A stretch of 64,000 nucleotides of DNA from Bacteroidales bacterium (GCA_018401015.1 JAGYLP010000006.1:1-64000), one strand, 5' to 3'. Numbered from the stretch's first letter, positions 17,394 to 27,279 are shown. The notes: generated from the sequence alone by a model not told the origin. Made by a program: numbers and translations.

Positions 17394-17491
17394 TATATGT
17401 ATTTACATACAAAAATAGCAAAATCGCCGATACTATATGCAATTACGTATAAAAAAGATTCGACCCCCACTTTTATATGCAATTGGATATA
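17394..17491. promoter_or_regulatory. Three near-palindromic putative HipB operators with 40-bp periodicity
   Basis: TATATGTATTTACATACA (17394), TATATGCAATTACGTATA (17434), TATATGCAATTGGATATA (17474); half-site symmetry 7/9, 7/9 and 8/9. Confidence 0.75.
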
Positions 17492-17936
17492 ATTTTCAAA
17501 ATCGATATAAAATTTCCCTCGGCTATGAAACTCTCATTCCAGGCAGTTTTAAAATCTGCAAGCGCTTCTTTTTCAATGGGCATGTTGTCTTTAATGGTCT
17601 TCTCTACTTACAGCGGAATATTCAGGTTGAAGTCGTTTCCCTTCCGATTCTTCAGACAACCGGTTTATTGGTGAACTTTTAATTGATAATAGTGGTGAAC
17701 TTTCAATGGTAATCTACACATTTCATTACCTATTGATGTCGTTTTAAATCCTGTTCAAATTTGCAAATCAAATAGCTCAAATTGTTTGCTGACTGTTATT
17801 TTAACATGGCTGATAGCGGTCACGTTGATGAAACGTTTGGCATTTCGAAGCACTTTCCAATTAAGTCACACCTATTTTTGACACGACCTGAAATATTTAC
17901 TAAACCACTGATTGGCTGGAAGGGTAATTGGTTGGT

Positions 17937-18144
17937 TTTACTACAAAGGTTTCGTCCCTACGGGACTGATTTGAGTCTTTCAACGAATCATTTTTTTTCA
18001 AAGGTTTGGCCCCAGGGAGATCGCTCCTGAGCCACACGACTCATCATTTTTACCTTATTGATTTTGTTTTGCCTTGCTCTGTGAAAAGTTCTTCCTTTTA
18101 CTACAAGGTTTCCTCCCGGCTGGACTTCACCTGAACCACACACC
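17937..18144. repeat. Three diverged copies of a roughly 50-bp intergenic repeat
   Basis: ttttactacaaaggtttcgtccctacgggactgatttgag (17937), ttttcaaaggtttggccccagggagatcgctcctgagccacacgac (about 17995), ttttactacaaggtttcctcccggctggacttcacctgaaccacac (about 18096). Confidence 0.6.
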
Positions 18145-18246
18145 TTAGATTACAGCAACAATCTTGCGGGACATTTTCCCCACCTTTTAAACCTGCCAAA
18201 TCCGTCTGAAAATCCATAAATAAAATCCAATAAAACCCATATTTCT

Positions 18247-18351
18247 TACGAATTACTTGGACATTTTAAAACCAATCCTGTCGATACTGAAGATATTGGA
18301 ATTTATTCAGACGCGGTAGGCCGAATGCTTACTAATCTAACTCGAAACTGA
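18247..18351 (+). pseudogene. Possible C-terminal fragment of a decayed gene
   Basis: Open frame without a good start, YELLGHFKTNPVDTEDIGIYSDAVGRMLTNLTRN followed by TGA; composition looks protein-coding but no family recognised. Confidence 0.3.
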
Positions 18352-18494
18352 CTTTAGTTGGGAAAAACCTATCTGCCTCGTGCTCAGTTCTAATTACTCT
18401 ATACTGCCATGTGAGTTTTGAGTTTTGAGTAGGAACACTGGTCGGAAAAGAGCTTGCAACCTCTTGCTCATTACTCTTGCTCCAAACCGCTTGG

Positions 18495-18566
18495 TGATCT
18501 CGGCGGGAATCGAACCCACATCGTCGGAACCGGAATCCGATATTCTATCCATTGAACTACGAGACC
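18495..18566 (-). tRNA. tRNA-Arg (anticodon CCG)
   Basis: Reverse complement GGTCTCGTAGTTCAATGGATAGAATATCGGATTCCGGTTCCGACGATGTGGGTTCGATTCCCGCCGAGATCA folds as a cloverleaf; anticodon loop TTCCGGT. Confidence 0.92.
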
Positions 18567-18614
18567 TTCATTGGTGGCGCAAAAGTAATATTCTTTGGGG
18601 AAATTTGTATCGCT

Positions 18615-19667
18615 CTATTCCTTTAATAGCCAAATATCAGGCTTAATCTGAGTTCGTAAAGTGGATAAACGACGCAAAGCATCGGATTTATCACTATGTG
18701 ACTCAACACAAACCCGAAAACGACCGTTAGGAGCAGAACGCAACTCGGCTTGATAACCCTTGTTTTGCAATCGATTCACGAATCGCAATGCGGGTTCTTC
18801 CTGAGCATAAGAGGCTGCCACCAAATAATACCGTGGCGTTAACTCCAAATCCTTTTCCTGAGTAACTTGAAGCGCTTGTTGTGTTGCCGCGAAGTCGGCG
18901 CTCAATGAATCAAGTATATCATGCGCTTCTAACTGTATGTCGGCCAGGGACAAAGCTACCTCCGAGACTGAAAAAGGACTATGATGGGTATAGGTAGCGA
19001 CGGTTAAGGAAGTCGATGCTTTTACTCGCTCCAAAGGAACTTCCGATTCCTTCAGGCTAATGGTCGTACTTTGTTTCCAAAGCGAAGAGATTCCGATGCG
19101 GGCTAGACCTTGTTCCGCACTTTGGGGTAACTGAAGAGAAAAGAGGGCTAATCCCAACACGATTGGTGTGAGCATCAGGGTACGTGTGGCAATTTTTCGA
19201 TAATCGTATTTTCTAACCACAACCCCCGTTGAATGTTTCAAGGGTTTTACCGGTCGCAAATAAAAGGAGGTAAGGCCATAGGAATAGAGGTCGAAATTGG
19301 CCTCGGAATCGGCTTCAAACTGCCAATTGCCTTGAGCATCTTCCGTAAAAATGCCGAGCTGATCCAAAGCAACATTGCCTTCGTCGCGTAAGCGAAAAAC
19401 TAACTCTTGCCTAAATTTCTCTATTTCACGAGCGGCCTCGGCATAGCTTATATTTAAAAGCGTAGCAAGGCTATGTTGGAGCAAGCCATCATTTTTTTGT
19501 AGCTGGATATTGAATTGAATCTGTTTACGAGGAGGAGCATAGGAATGTTGCGCGCGCTGAACAATCGCCGGTTGGGAAAAAGCTACAAAAGCGCCCATTT
19601 GGGGTACAATCACCAAGTCGTGATAATACAATAACTGCCGAATCGTTGCTACTACCTGTAAATTCAA
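18615..19667 (-). CDS. HU-CCDC81-like and SPOR domain protein
   Basis: N-terminal LLYYHDLVIVPQMGAFVA..YAPPRKQIQFN typical of Bacteroidota HU-CCDC81 proteins; transmembrane segment TLMLTPIVLGLALFSLQL; C-terminal YYLVAASYAQEEPALRFVNRLQNKGYQAEL (SPOR). Confidence 0.85.
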   Translation of the reverse strand: MNLQVVATIRQLLYYHDLVIVPQMGAFVAFSQPAIVQRAQHSYAPPRKQIQFNIQLQKNDGLLQHSLATLLNISYAEAAREIEKFRQELVFRLRDEGNVALDQLGIFTEDAQGNWQFEADSEANFDLYSYGLTSFYLRPVKPLKHSTGVVVRKYDYRKIATRTLMLTPIVLGLALFSLQLPQSAEQGLARIGISSLWKQSTTISLKESEVPLERVKASTSLTVATYTHHSPFSVSEVALSLADIQLEAHDILDSLSADFAATQQALQVTQEKDLELTPRYYLVAASYAQEEPALRFVNRLQNKGYQAELRSAPNGRFRVCVESHSDKSDALRRLSTLRTQIKPDIWLLKE

Positions 19668-19816
19668 AATCGCTCGTTGTTTAATGTCAGGAACAAAAAT
19701 AAAGCTTTCGTCTGCCTTTCATACCTACCTGATGGACGAAGTTATTAACCAGAAACCAAATCCCTGTTGAAAACCTGTTAATAAATCGCCACGCTTCTTG
19801 CTAAGAGGCTGTAAAA

Positions 19817-19860
19817 GAATACCCCGAAGCAGATTCTGAAAACCTTGCCCCGGGGTATTC
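19817..19860 (-). terminator. Rho-independent terminator-like hairpin
   Basis: gaataccccg...cggggtattc, 10-bp arms, followed on the minus strand by TTTTAC. Confidence 0.6.
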
Positions 19861-19881
19861 GAGTGCTGTGAAATAAACCTC

Positions 19882-22053
19882 TTATTCTTTAACGAGCACG
19901 CGTTGGAAGAGGCCTTCCGACTGCTCTAGTCGTAAGAAATAAACACCGGCCGACTCCGCTTGAATATCCATCGAGTGCAATTCCTGTCCATTAGCCACAC
20001 GGCTGTAAACAAGCTGCCCCTGAGCATTATACAACTGTATTTGCACAATTCCTGGAACCGATGACAAATCGATTTGAAAGAGTCCGTTTCCGGGATTTGG
20101 ATAAATTCGGGCGGGTAATTCATCCACTTCCGATGCATTTAAGTAACTAAAACTAAAGCTTCCTTCGGTGAGCATATTGCCACTTAGGTCCGATAGATTT
20201 TGAACCGTGAGGGTGTAATCTCCTCCATTCAGGTTTTCAACTCCCAGAATGACGCGTTTCTTATCGAAGGCATGCTGCGCCGCCGAAGTAATCACCACCC
20301 CGTTATCGATAGCATAATTCGCCAAAGTGGACGAAGAGGCAGCTTCCAAATCTTCGTTGAAATAAACGTAAATCAGATTAGCCGATAAAGGTTCTACATT
20401 GAGAATGAAAGGCGGTTCTTCGTCGGTTCCGGCTTCGACATCGTCCGGACCGCGCAACTCAATTTTGAATTGATCGAAATCGTAATTCAACACGCCCATG
20501 ATGTCGTAATACTCCCCAATTACGTATGGATAAGAGTAGATGGCCGAGTTATGAATGAGGGCATCGCCGGTTCCATCGTTAACAATCCACATTCCAAAGG
20601 CTGTATCGCGCACGCACTGAGCATTGATTACTTTCACAAAGACACTTTCCCACTGCTCATCTTCGGTAGCTCCGGTTTGCAAAATAACCGGATCGGGCAA
20701 GGGATTATTCGACGAAATAAAAAACACATCGCTTACGGAGGTAATCTCCGTTTTACCGTAGTATTCAATCACTTCGCCGGTTACGATTAAGCTATCTCCC
20801 ATATTAGGAAAATAACCGGAGTTATAAACATACACTCCCGACCAGGGCCCATCGCCTTCCTGAAGGAAGAAATCGGCTCCAAATGCGCCGGTTACAATTC
20901 CTGCTACCGATACATTTTGTCCTACCATTGGCGAAGAAGCTGCTTGTCCCTGTACTTGCTGAATGGGTGTAATTGTTCCGGAGAAAGGATAGTTTGCCAC
21001 ATCGTACCAGGCACGGTAATAATTCGTATCGGTACCGTTCGAAGCCACTATCATCATATACACCCGCTCGTTGGCATCTTGCCCGGGGATTTCAGCTTGC
21101 CATGAGCTTCCGACAGAAACCATAGGAATAACCTGCGACATATCGTAGTAACTCGTTCCCCAATAAAGGTCGGCCGACTGAATGAGCCCGGAAGAAGGAA
21201 TGATATCGGCAGTCACCATAACGGGATCGAGCGGTTGAGGTTCGGTCGGATTGAGCTGAGCCGGATTAAACTGAATGGGATTAACGGTAGCATTATTCCA
21301 GATTAAATCGACCAATTCGGGATAATCGATAAAGGGATTGCGGTTTTTCTGCCAGCGATGAATCACATCGTTGCGTCGGCGCTCGAAAGCATCGGGCGGA
21401 TCTTGCTGATGCCACTGCAACAAGGTCGATAATTTCCCATGTTGTGGCAAGGGAAAGGTATTTATTTGATCAACCGCAGTGAGGTCGAGTTCTCCGTTGG
21501 TTCCTTCGTAACGGACATCCATGTATAGGATGGTTCGGGCCACATCGCCTTTCACTTCGTCGCGTGGTTCCCAGGTCGAGGTAGTTGAGTAGCAACCGGT
21601 GGGAATACCATTGTCGTAGTATTCGTTTCCCCCTTCGTCGAAATCTTTGTATGACCGAGCATTATTGACGGAATTATCGACCGGACGCAGAGCGTGTGCA
21701 TCGGTTCCTGCTCCGGGATCGGTACCAAAATCGCCATGCGATTTAGCCCACACGTGTTCCCGATTCCAGTAATCGAGCGAATCGATGCTGGAGGCGAAAT
21801 TAGCTTTGGGTATCGACCAGCCGGTATAAAAAAGGATGATGTTATCGTCGTTAGCCGGATCTTCGTCGGAATCGCGAAGGATTTGTTTCACAGTTGAATA
21901 CTGAAATTCCTGATGTTCGTTGATTACTTCGTGAAGTGCTGCTTTTAAAGCAGTTCCATTCAGGTTTTGAATAGACTCATAATAACTAAGAGGCTGAGCT
22001 TGAATAGCCAGACCCAATAAGCCGAATAAACCGGCTAAAAACCATTTACGCAT
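19882..22053 (-). CDS. endonuclease I family secreted nuclease with T9SS C-terminal sorting domain
   Basis: Signal peptide; WNREHVWAKSHGDFGTDPGAGTDAHALRPVDNSVNNARSYKDFDEGG endonuclease I core; C-terminal RIYPNPGNGLFQIDL. Confidence 0.9.
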   Translation of the reverse strand: MRKWFLAGLFGLLGLAIQAQPLSYYESIQNLNGTALKAALHEVINEHQEFQYSTVKQILRDSDEDPANDDNIILFYTGWSIPKANFASSIDSLDYWNREHVWAKSHGDFGTDPGAGTDAHALRPVDNSVNNARSYKDFDEGGNEYYDNGIPTGCYSTTSTWEPRDEVKGDVARTILYMDVRYEGTNGELDLTAVDQINTFPLPQHGKLSTLLQWHQQDPPDAFERRRNDVIHRWQKNRNPFIDYPELVDLIWNNATVNPIQFNPAQLNPTEPQPLDPVMVTADIIPSSGLIQSADLYWGTSYYDMSQVIPMVSVGSSWQAEIPGQDANERVYMMIVASNGTDTNYYRAWYDVANYPFSGTITPIQQVQGQAASSPMVGQNVSVAGIVTGAFGADFFLQEGDGPWSGVYVYNSGYFPNMGDSLIVTGEVIEYYGKTEITSVSDVFFISSNNPLPDPVILQTGATEDEQWESVFVKVINAQCVRDTAFGMWIVNDGTGDALIHNSAIYSYPYVIGEYYDIMGVLNYDFDQFKIELRGPDDVEAGTDEEPPFILNVEPLSANLIYVYFNEDLEAASSSTLANYAIDNGVVITSAAQHAFDKKRVILGVENLNGGDYTLTVQNLSDLSGNMLTEGSFSFSYLNASEVDELPARIYPNPGNGLFQIDLSSVPGIVQIQLYNAQGQLVYSRVANGQELHSMDIQAESAGVYFLRLEQSEGLFQRVLVKE

Positions 22054-22063
22054 TTCTTCTTCC

Positions 22064-24772
22064 TTAAAAATTAATTGAAAATGAAGTATTTACTCGTGTT
22101 CCTAAACCCAAGAAGACCGAAGCTGAGCTCGCATCAAAGTTATTGGGAGACTGCTGATAGATGTATTGATCGTTATTGAGGGCATCGGAGATGTAAACGG
22201 TATTCAGCGCATTGAGCACCGAAACCCGGAAGCTCATCCGATAATCTTTCACAAAGAAAGTATAACCTGCATGCACATCGAGCAAACCGTAGGCAGGTAT
22301 TTGCCAGGAGTCACGAGGCGAACCATCTTCGTTAATAGCGGCACCTTGACCATTCAGGGTATTGGGAGAAAAATCGGAATAATACCGGTCGAAATAGATA
22401 TAACTGGCGTTGAGGTAAAGGCGTTTAATCGGTTCGTATCGAACACTGGCCATGAGCTGTGTTTGTGCAGCATCGCCAACGTGAACACCACGAGCATCGA
22501 AGTTGATGTATCCGTCTTGTTGCTCGGTGTTGCGTTCGTAAACCGGAACGCTATCTACTTGCGACTGATAAATCCAGTTCCCGATAGAGGCTAATCCTTG
22601 AAAAGAAAGCTGTTTCGAAACAAGGTAGATAAAATCGACCTCCACTCCCTGGTGCAATTGGTCAATTCCATTAACCCGGGCAATTAAATCCTGACCAATT
22701 TGGATATCGTTCATCGGTTTATCTTCCCATGAAGTATTGTAAATATTTACATTGTAACTAAAACGAGGCGATGCGTAGGAATATCCCAGTTCAACAGCCC
22801 GAACAATTTCGTTCGGAGTAGAAGCTCTGAATCGAGCTGCATAGCCATCGTAAATATAATTGGAAGCACGCACGCGCGACAAGAAGCCGACGTTCATGAA
22901 GAGATTGGAGCGAGCGGTAAGGTTATAATTGGCTCCAGCTTTCAAGGTATAGCTGGGTTTATATAACCAATCAGTCGAGCGTTGCGGATCGTCGGGCGTA
23001 CGGAAATAATCTTCTTTCTTGAAGGCTGAAACCGCTAGGCTGGCATTTCCAAAGAAACTCCAAACACCATCGGAATATTCCACCTGACCAAAACCTCCAC
23101 CCCAGTTTACCCAGGCATCGTCGAAATAATATACTTTGTCTCCTTCGAATTTCACAGCCGTGTCCTGATTAGCGTTAGCATAATCTACTGCATAATCACC
23201 TCCCAATAAATCGTAAATTTCCCGATAGTGCCGTCCTTTGTAAGAACGAGCATCAATACCTCCACTAATCGTAATCTCTTTCGACATTTGGTAATTGAAG
23301 GTCGATAAGAGTCCGTACCAAACATGCTCATTAACGTTCATAACCCGGTAGTTACTCGATTTGAAAAGAGTTGGACTATAGGCTAAATCGATGGCAGAAA
23401 ATCCGGTAGTACGACGGTTGGCATCGTAAAAAGCTTGCCAGTTAATTTGGCCTTCATCGTCGAGGTCTTCATCTTTCAACGAATTTTTGGTGCTGGTTCC
23501 CCCTCCGTTTCCGATGGAAAGGTAAAGCACATTGGAAACATAGAATTTATCGTTTACGGTCCAGAAATCGCGTAAACTGAACATGGGTTTGTGGTACTCG
23601 TTCAGGGTTGAACTCACTTTCCCCCGATTATGCAAGGTATCGTACACATAGTCGTATCCGCCGGTAAAGATATTATAGCTGGAATCGACCATTTCGCCCA
23701 GCTCCCAACGATCGAGGTAGCCCCAGTGTTGATTGTAGCGTATTCCCTGATCGATAATGCGAGGCAATGTATCGATTCCCAGGGAGGCAGCATAAGTGGT
23801 ATCGTAGGTTGCAACGGCACGTTTATAGGAACGTTGTCCGTGCGACTGAGGCGAGCCCATAGCCGAGAAGCTAATGATGTGATTTTTAATGCGTTTATCT
23901 ACTTTGAGATAGTAGAAAAAGGCTTTCGACCAGGTTTCATCGGCCCAGCCATCGCCCTCTTTGTAGGAAGTAGCCGCGGTTACCCCCCAACCATTGGCTA
24001 ATGGACCGGAGGTATAGCCGAGGGATGTACGCCAGCGTCCTTCGCTGTCGATTTCCTGTCGAATGGAGGTTTCTTTTTTATTCTCGATTCCTTTGGTGAT
24101 GATATTCATGGATCCACCCACGGCCGGAATCGTTAACTTGGAGGCCGATAAACCACGTTGAACCTGCATGGTACGAGTTACCATATCGAGTCCAAACCAG
24201 TTCGACCAATACACCCAACCATTTTCCATATCGTTTACCGGAATTCCGTCGAGCATAACGGCCACATTGCGTTGGTTAAAGCCTCGAATATTCACGCGTG
24301 CATCACCATCGCCACCTCCCTGTTGGGTTGCATACACTCCCGGGGTGGAATTAAGCACCATGGGTAAATCGCGATTACCCAGCTCCTCCTCAATTTTGGC
24401 GGGCTTGATATTGGTAAAAGCAACAGGGGTTTCCCGTTCGCGGGCCACGTCGGACACCACACTCACCTCGCCCAGCATTTGTGGTTCGAGGATGTACACC
24501 TGGTAAACATCTTTCGTGAGGCTAAGTTTTTTCACGATCGGTTCAAATCCAACGTAGGATACCTGCACTTGATAATCGCCCGCTGGTAATTCAATAGAGA
24601 ATTTCCCCTCGTAATCGGTAATGGTTCCACGTCCACCGCCCAGGAGAACATTCGCTCCGATGAGCGTTTCGCCGGTTTCCCGGTCTTTGACTAATCCTGA
24701 CAAGGTGAAATTTTGACCCCAAACTCCCATAGTTAGGACGAAAGACAGTATGAATACAAGTAATGATTTCAT
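22064..24772 (-). CDS. TonB-dependent receptor with carboxypeptidase-like regulatory domain
   Basis: VKDRETGETLIGANVLL..YEGKFSIELPAGDYQVQVSYVGFEP; plug NIRGFNQRNVAVMLDGIPVNDMENG; C-terminal aromatic SFSINF. Confidence 0.93.
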   Translation of the reverse strand: MKSLLVFILSFVLTMGVWGQNFTLSGLVKDRETGETLIGANVLLGGGRGTITDYEGKFSIELPAGDYQVQVSYVGFEPIVKKLSLTKDVYQVYILEPQMLGEVSVVSDVARERETPVAFTNIKPAKIEEELGNRDLPMVLNSTPGVYATQQGGGDGDARVNIRGFNQRNVAVMLDGIPVNDMENGWVYWSNWFGLDMVTRTMQVQRGLSASKLTIPAVGGSMNIITKGIENKKETSIRQEIDSEGRWRTSLGYTSGPLANGWGVTAATSYKEGDGWADETWSKAFFYYLKVDKRIKNHIISFSAMGSPQSHGQRSYKRAVATYDTTYAASLGIDTLPRIIDQGIRYNQHWGYLDRWELGEMVDSSYNIFTGGYDYVYDTLHNRGKVSSTLNEYHKPMFSLRDFWTVNDKFYVSNVLYLSIGNGGGTSTKNSLKDEDLDDEGQINWQAFYDANRRTTGFSAIDLAYSPTLFKSSNYRVMNVNEHVWYGLLSTFNYQMSKEITISGGIDARSYKGRHYREIYDLLGGDYAVDYANANQDTAVKFEGDKVYYFDDAWVNWGGGFGQVEYSDGVWSFFGNASLAVSAFKKEDYFRTPDDPQRSTDWLYKPSYTLKAGANYNLTARSNLFMNVGFLSRVRASNYIYDGYAARFRASTPNEIVRAVELGYSYASPRFSYNVNIYNTSWEDKPMNDIQIGQDLIARVNGIDQLHQGVEVDFIYLVSKQLSFQGLASIGNWIYQSQVDSVPVYERNTEQQDGYINFDARGVHVGDAAQTQLMASVRYEPIKRLYLNASYIYFDRYYSDFSPNTLNGQGAAINEDGSPRDSWQIPAYGLLDVHAGYTFFVKDYRMSFRVSVLNALNTVYISDALNNDQYIYQQSPNNFDASSASVFLGLGTRVNTSFSINF

Positions 24773-24851
24773 ATCGATTTAAGCTAATAGAGTGGTGAAA
24801 TTTAGGAGGATTCCTTATTGATTCAAAAGAATTTAACGAATGAGATTGCAC

Positions 24852-24893
24852 AAAAAAAGGTATCAGTTTCCTTTGTGAGACTGATACCTTTTA
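24852..24893 (-). terminator. Rho-independent terminator downstream of the lamin-tail gene
   Basis: aaaaaaaggtatcagtttcctttgtgagactgataccttttaa hairpin with T-tract on the minus strand. Confidence 0.75.
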
Positions 24894-24919
24894 ATTTGTT
24901 TAATGCTTGTATGTCAAGG

Positions 24920-25915
24920 CTAGCGGACGATTAATTTACGAGTGGCAATGGTTCCATCTTCGAATTGAACGCGAACAAAGTTCAAGCCGGTTGCGGTTTG
25001 AGGAAGTTCGAGGGTATAATCGCCTCGATACTGAGGATTTTGCTCTTGAATGAGTACTTGTCCGAGGGCATTGATTAATTGAACTTGTTGAATGATGGCG
25101 GTACCTTTAATCAATACTTTTGAATCGGTAGCCGGGTTGGGGAACATGAAAATTTGATGTTGTTGTGGAGTAGATGGCAATTCGTCGATACCCACCTGAT
25201 TACAATCGCAGGTATGCGAGCCTAAGTTATCCCAGATATCGGCACGAACGTATTCACCGTCCACCATGATTCCGGGAACCGTATCCCACTCAGTATGAAC
25301 CATGAAATAAACCGGAGCACCTGGAGAACCAGGATTAAGAGTAACTCCTTTTTTCACTTCAGGCTTACGAATAAGTGTGCGGTTGCTGGTCCAGCTTAAC
25401 CACCAATATTGGGAACCTGTAACATAATTGAGCGTATCCACATCGGTCCAACCGGTTCCTGGATCTTCGCCAACCTTACCAAAAATATCCAGGATGATTC
25501 CGGTTTGCGTTTCTAAGGTTAAAGCATCGTTTCCATTAAAGTAGGTAGGCGCCGGATAAGGATGATCCAGTTGATCGGCTAAAGCCTGTAAAGCCGGGTC
25601 GGCAGGAGTGGAAGTTCCCACCGTATCGGTTTGACCATTTACAATTATCCAAGTGCCATAGGGAGGGATTACACCCGTTAATTGAGTGGTACCACCAGCT
25701 GCCGAAGTAGTAGAACCATTGGAATAACGAGCCAAAATAATTCCGGCGGCAGCTAAATCGAATGGTTGGTCGGTCGGGTTGTAAATTTCAACCCCTTTGC
25801 TGTTATTCGTTCCCTCTACATATTCTGAAATGAAAGGAACTGTGCAATCCTGAATTTGAGCCATACCTGCTAAGGTAATGAGCAAGGATAAACTTAGAGT
25901 AAAAATGTGTTTCAT
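24920..25915 (-). CDS. lamin tail domain protein with T9SS C-terminal sorting domain
   Basis: PFISEYVEGTNNSKGVEIYNPTDQPFDLAAAGIILARYSNG lamin-tail motif; C-terminal MFPNPATDSKVLIKG..RKLIVR. Confidence 0.88.
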   Translation of the reverse strand: MKHIFTLSLSLLITLAGMAQIQDCTVPFISEYVEGTNNSKGVEIYNPTDQPFDLAAAGIILARYSNGSTTSAAGGTTQLTGVIPPYGTWIIVNGQTDTVGTSTPADPALQALADQLDHPYPAPTYFNGNDALTLETQTGIILDIFGKVGEDPGTGWTDVDTLNYVTGSQYWWLSWTSNRTLIRKPEVKKGVTLNPGSPGAPVYFMVHTEWDTVPGIMVDGEYVRADIWDNLGSHTCDCNQVGIDELPSTPQQHQIFMFPNPATDSKVLIKGTAIIQQVQLINALGQVLIQEQNPQYRGDYTLELPQTATGLNFVRVQFEDGTIATRKLIVR

Positions 25916-26068
25916 TGAAAAATCGTTTTATGCTTGTTTAGTATTATTTCTGTTGATTCTGATTTGTTCAAAAGTGAATTTATGCTGTGGCAAAAGTAAG
26001 GAATTGAAGAGGACCGATTAGTTGCTTCAGGAAAAATTTAACAATAAAATCACCTCTTAGAGAGCCAA

Positions 26069-26096
26069 AAAAGGCCGCCTGTTATAGCGGCCTTTT
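26069..26096 (-). terminator. Rho-independent terminator
   Basis: aaaaggccgcctgttatagcggcctttt. Confidence 0.75.
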
Positions 26097-26116
26097 CTTG
26101 TAATTGCAGATTAAGC

Positions 26117-27043
26117 TTATTCATCGACCGATTTACCATCGCTGGTAAATTGGAGGAAATAGTTTTGCGACATGAGTGAGTTATAGGTAAAAGTACCTTG
26201 ACAATCCATGAATCCTTGTCCGGGAATATTTACTTCGTATTCTTCGTCGAGTTCCTGATAGAATCCATTTTCATAATTGGAAGCCATAAGGGTCATCTCT
26301 TTGGATTCCAGTTTATCAAGTTCCATGATTATGGCTTCGTTACTAAACGTAATGCCATTGATCCAGTTAATTTGGAAGGAACCATTGATATCATACTGAC
26401 GACCAATGTTTTCTTCGGTAAGATTCAGGAATGGAAAGCCATCGAATTGAATACCTTGCTTGGTTCCGAGGCTGTTATCGGTCCAGTGCCATTCGTCGAC
26501 ATATTCAAAGGTGCCTGAAAAGGTTTCTCCGTACTGGGGTTTATCATTCGAGCTGGGGAATGGATGCAGGTAATCGTCTTCGAACAGGTTGTAGGTTATG
26601 TAACAACGATACGTTCCATTTTTCTTGATGGTCAATTCGTACTTGAAATTGATATCACGAATAATGCTGATAGCGTCTTCGTACTGTTTCCCGGGAACAA
26701 TCATCGAACCATCCATAAACTCAGGACGAGTTGTTTCAAATCCATGCTCGTAACGAGCCAATTCGTTACTAAAATTGTAGGAGATGGTTTTGGTATCGGT
26801 TTCCCGGTATTCGGGAATCATGCCAATACCGTCTTCGCAGTCGTCGTCGGTCCAACGAAACTCTTCGTTCTCTTGCAGAAGATAATCGTAGTGGCCATTG
26901 GAAAGGGTCCAAACAGCAGAGATACGGCTATCGCGAGAAAGAAGCGATAAAAAAGGGTCGTTTTCGCCTCTCTTACAGGAAGAAATGAAAGGAACTGCCA
27001 AAAGAACAGCAAGGGAAACCAAAGTGAATTTTCTGAGTTTCAT
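26117..27043 (-). CDS. lipoprotein of unknown function
   Basis: MKLRKFTLVSLAVLLAVPFISSCKRGEND lipobox; no family recognised. Confidence 0.7.
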   Translation of the reverse strand: MKLRKFTLVSLAVLLAVPFISSCKRGENDPFLSLLSRDSRISAVWTLSNGHYDYLLQENEEFRWTDDDCEDGIGMIPEYRETDTKTISYNFSNELARYEHGFETTRPEFMDGSMIVPGKQYEDAISIIRDINFKYELTIKKNGTYRCYITYNLFEDDYLHPFPSSNDKPQYGETFSGTFEYVDEWHWTDNSLGTKQGIQFDGFPFLNLTEENIGRQYDINGSFQINWINGITFSNEAIIMELDKLESKEMTLMASNYENGFYQELDEEYEVNIPGQGFMDCQGTFTYNSLMSQNYFLQFTSDGKSVDE

Positions 27044-27279
27044 ACGTATAGCTTTAATTTTGAATATCGATACCAAATTGATTTTGCGCACACTAAGAAA
27101 CGCAATTCTATCAAAAAAATTTACCTGTTTGGGTAAAAATTTAAGACACCGTGCAAAATTAAAAAGAAATCCATGCTGACCAAGATTTTTTCCTGTTGTT
27201 TAAGCTTTTAACGCGATTCGTTTCAGTAACTTGAACATTGCTTCTGCAGTCCCTGTTTAGTGGAGGAATAATCAATTCG

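Noticed and set aside
17437-17682. Plus-strand ORFs of 81 and 65 aa (17437 and 17477) divergent from hipB
   Set aside because: They start within the operator repeats and read like shadow translations; the opposite strand looks more protein-like but is interrupted.
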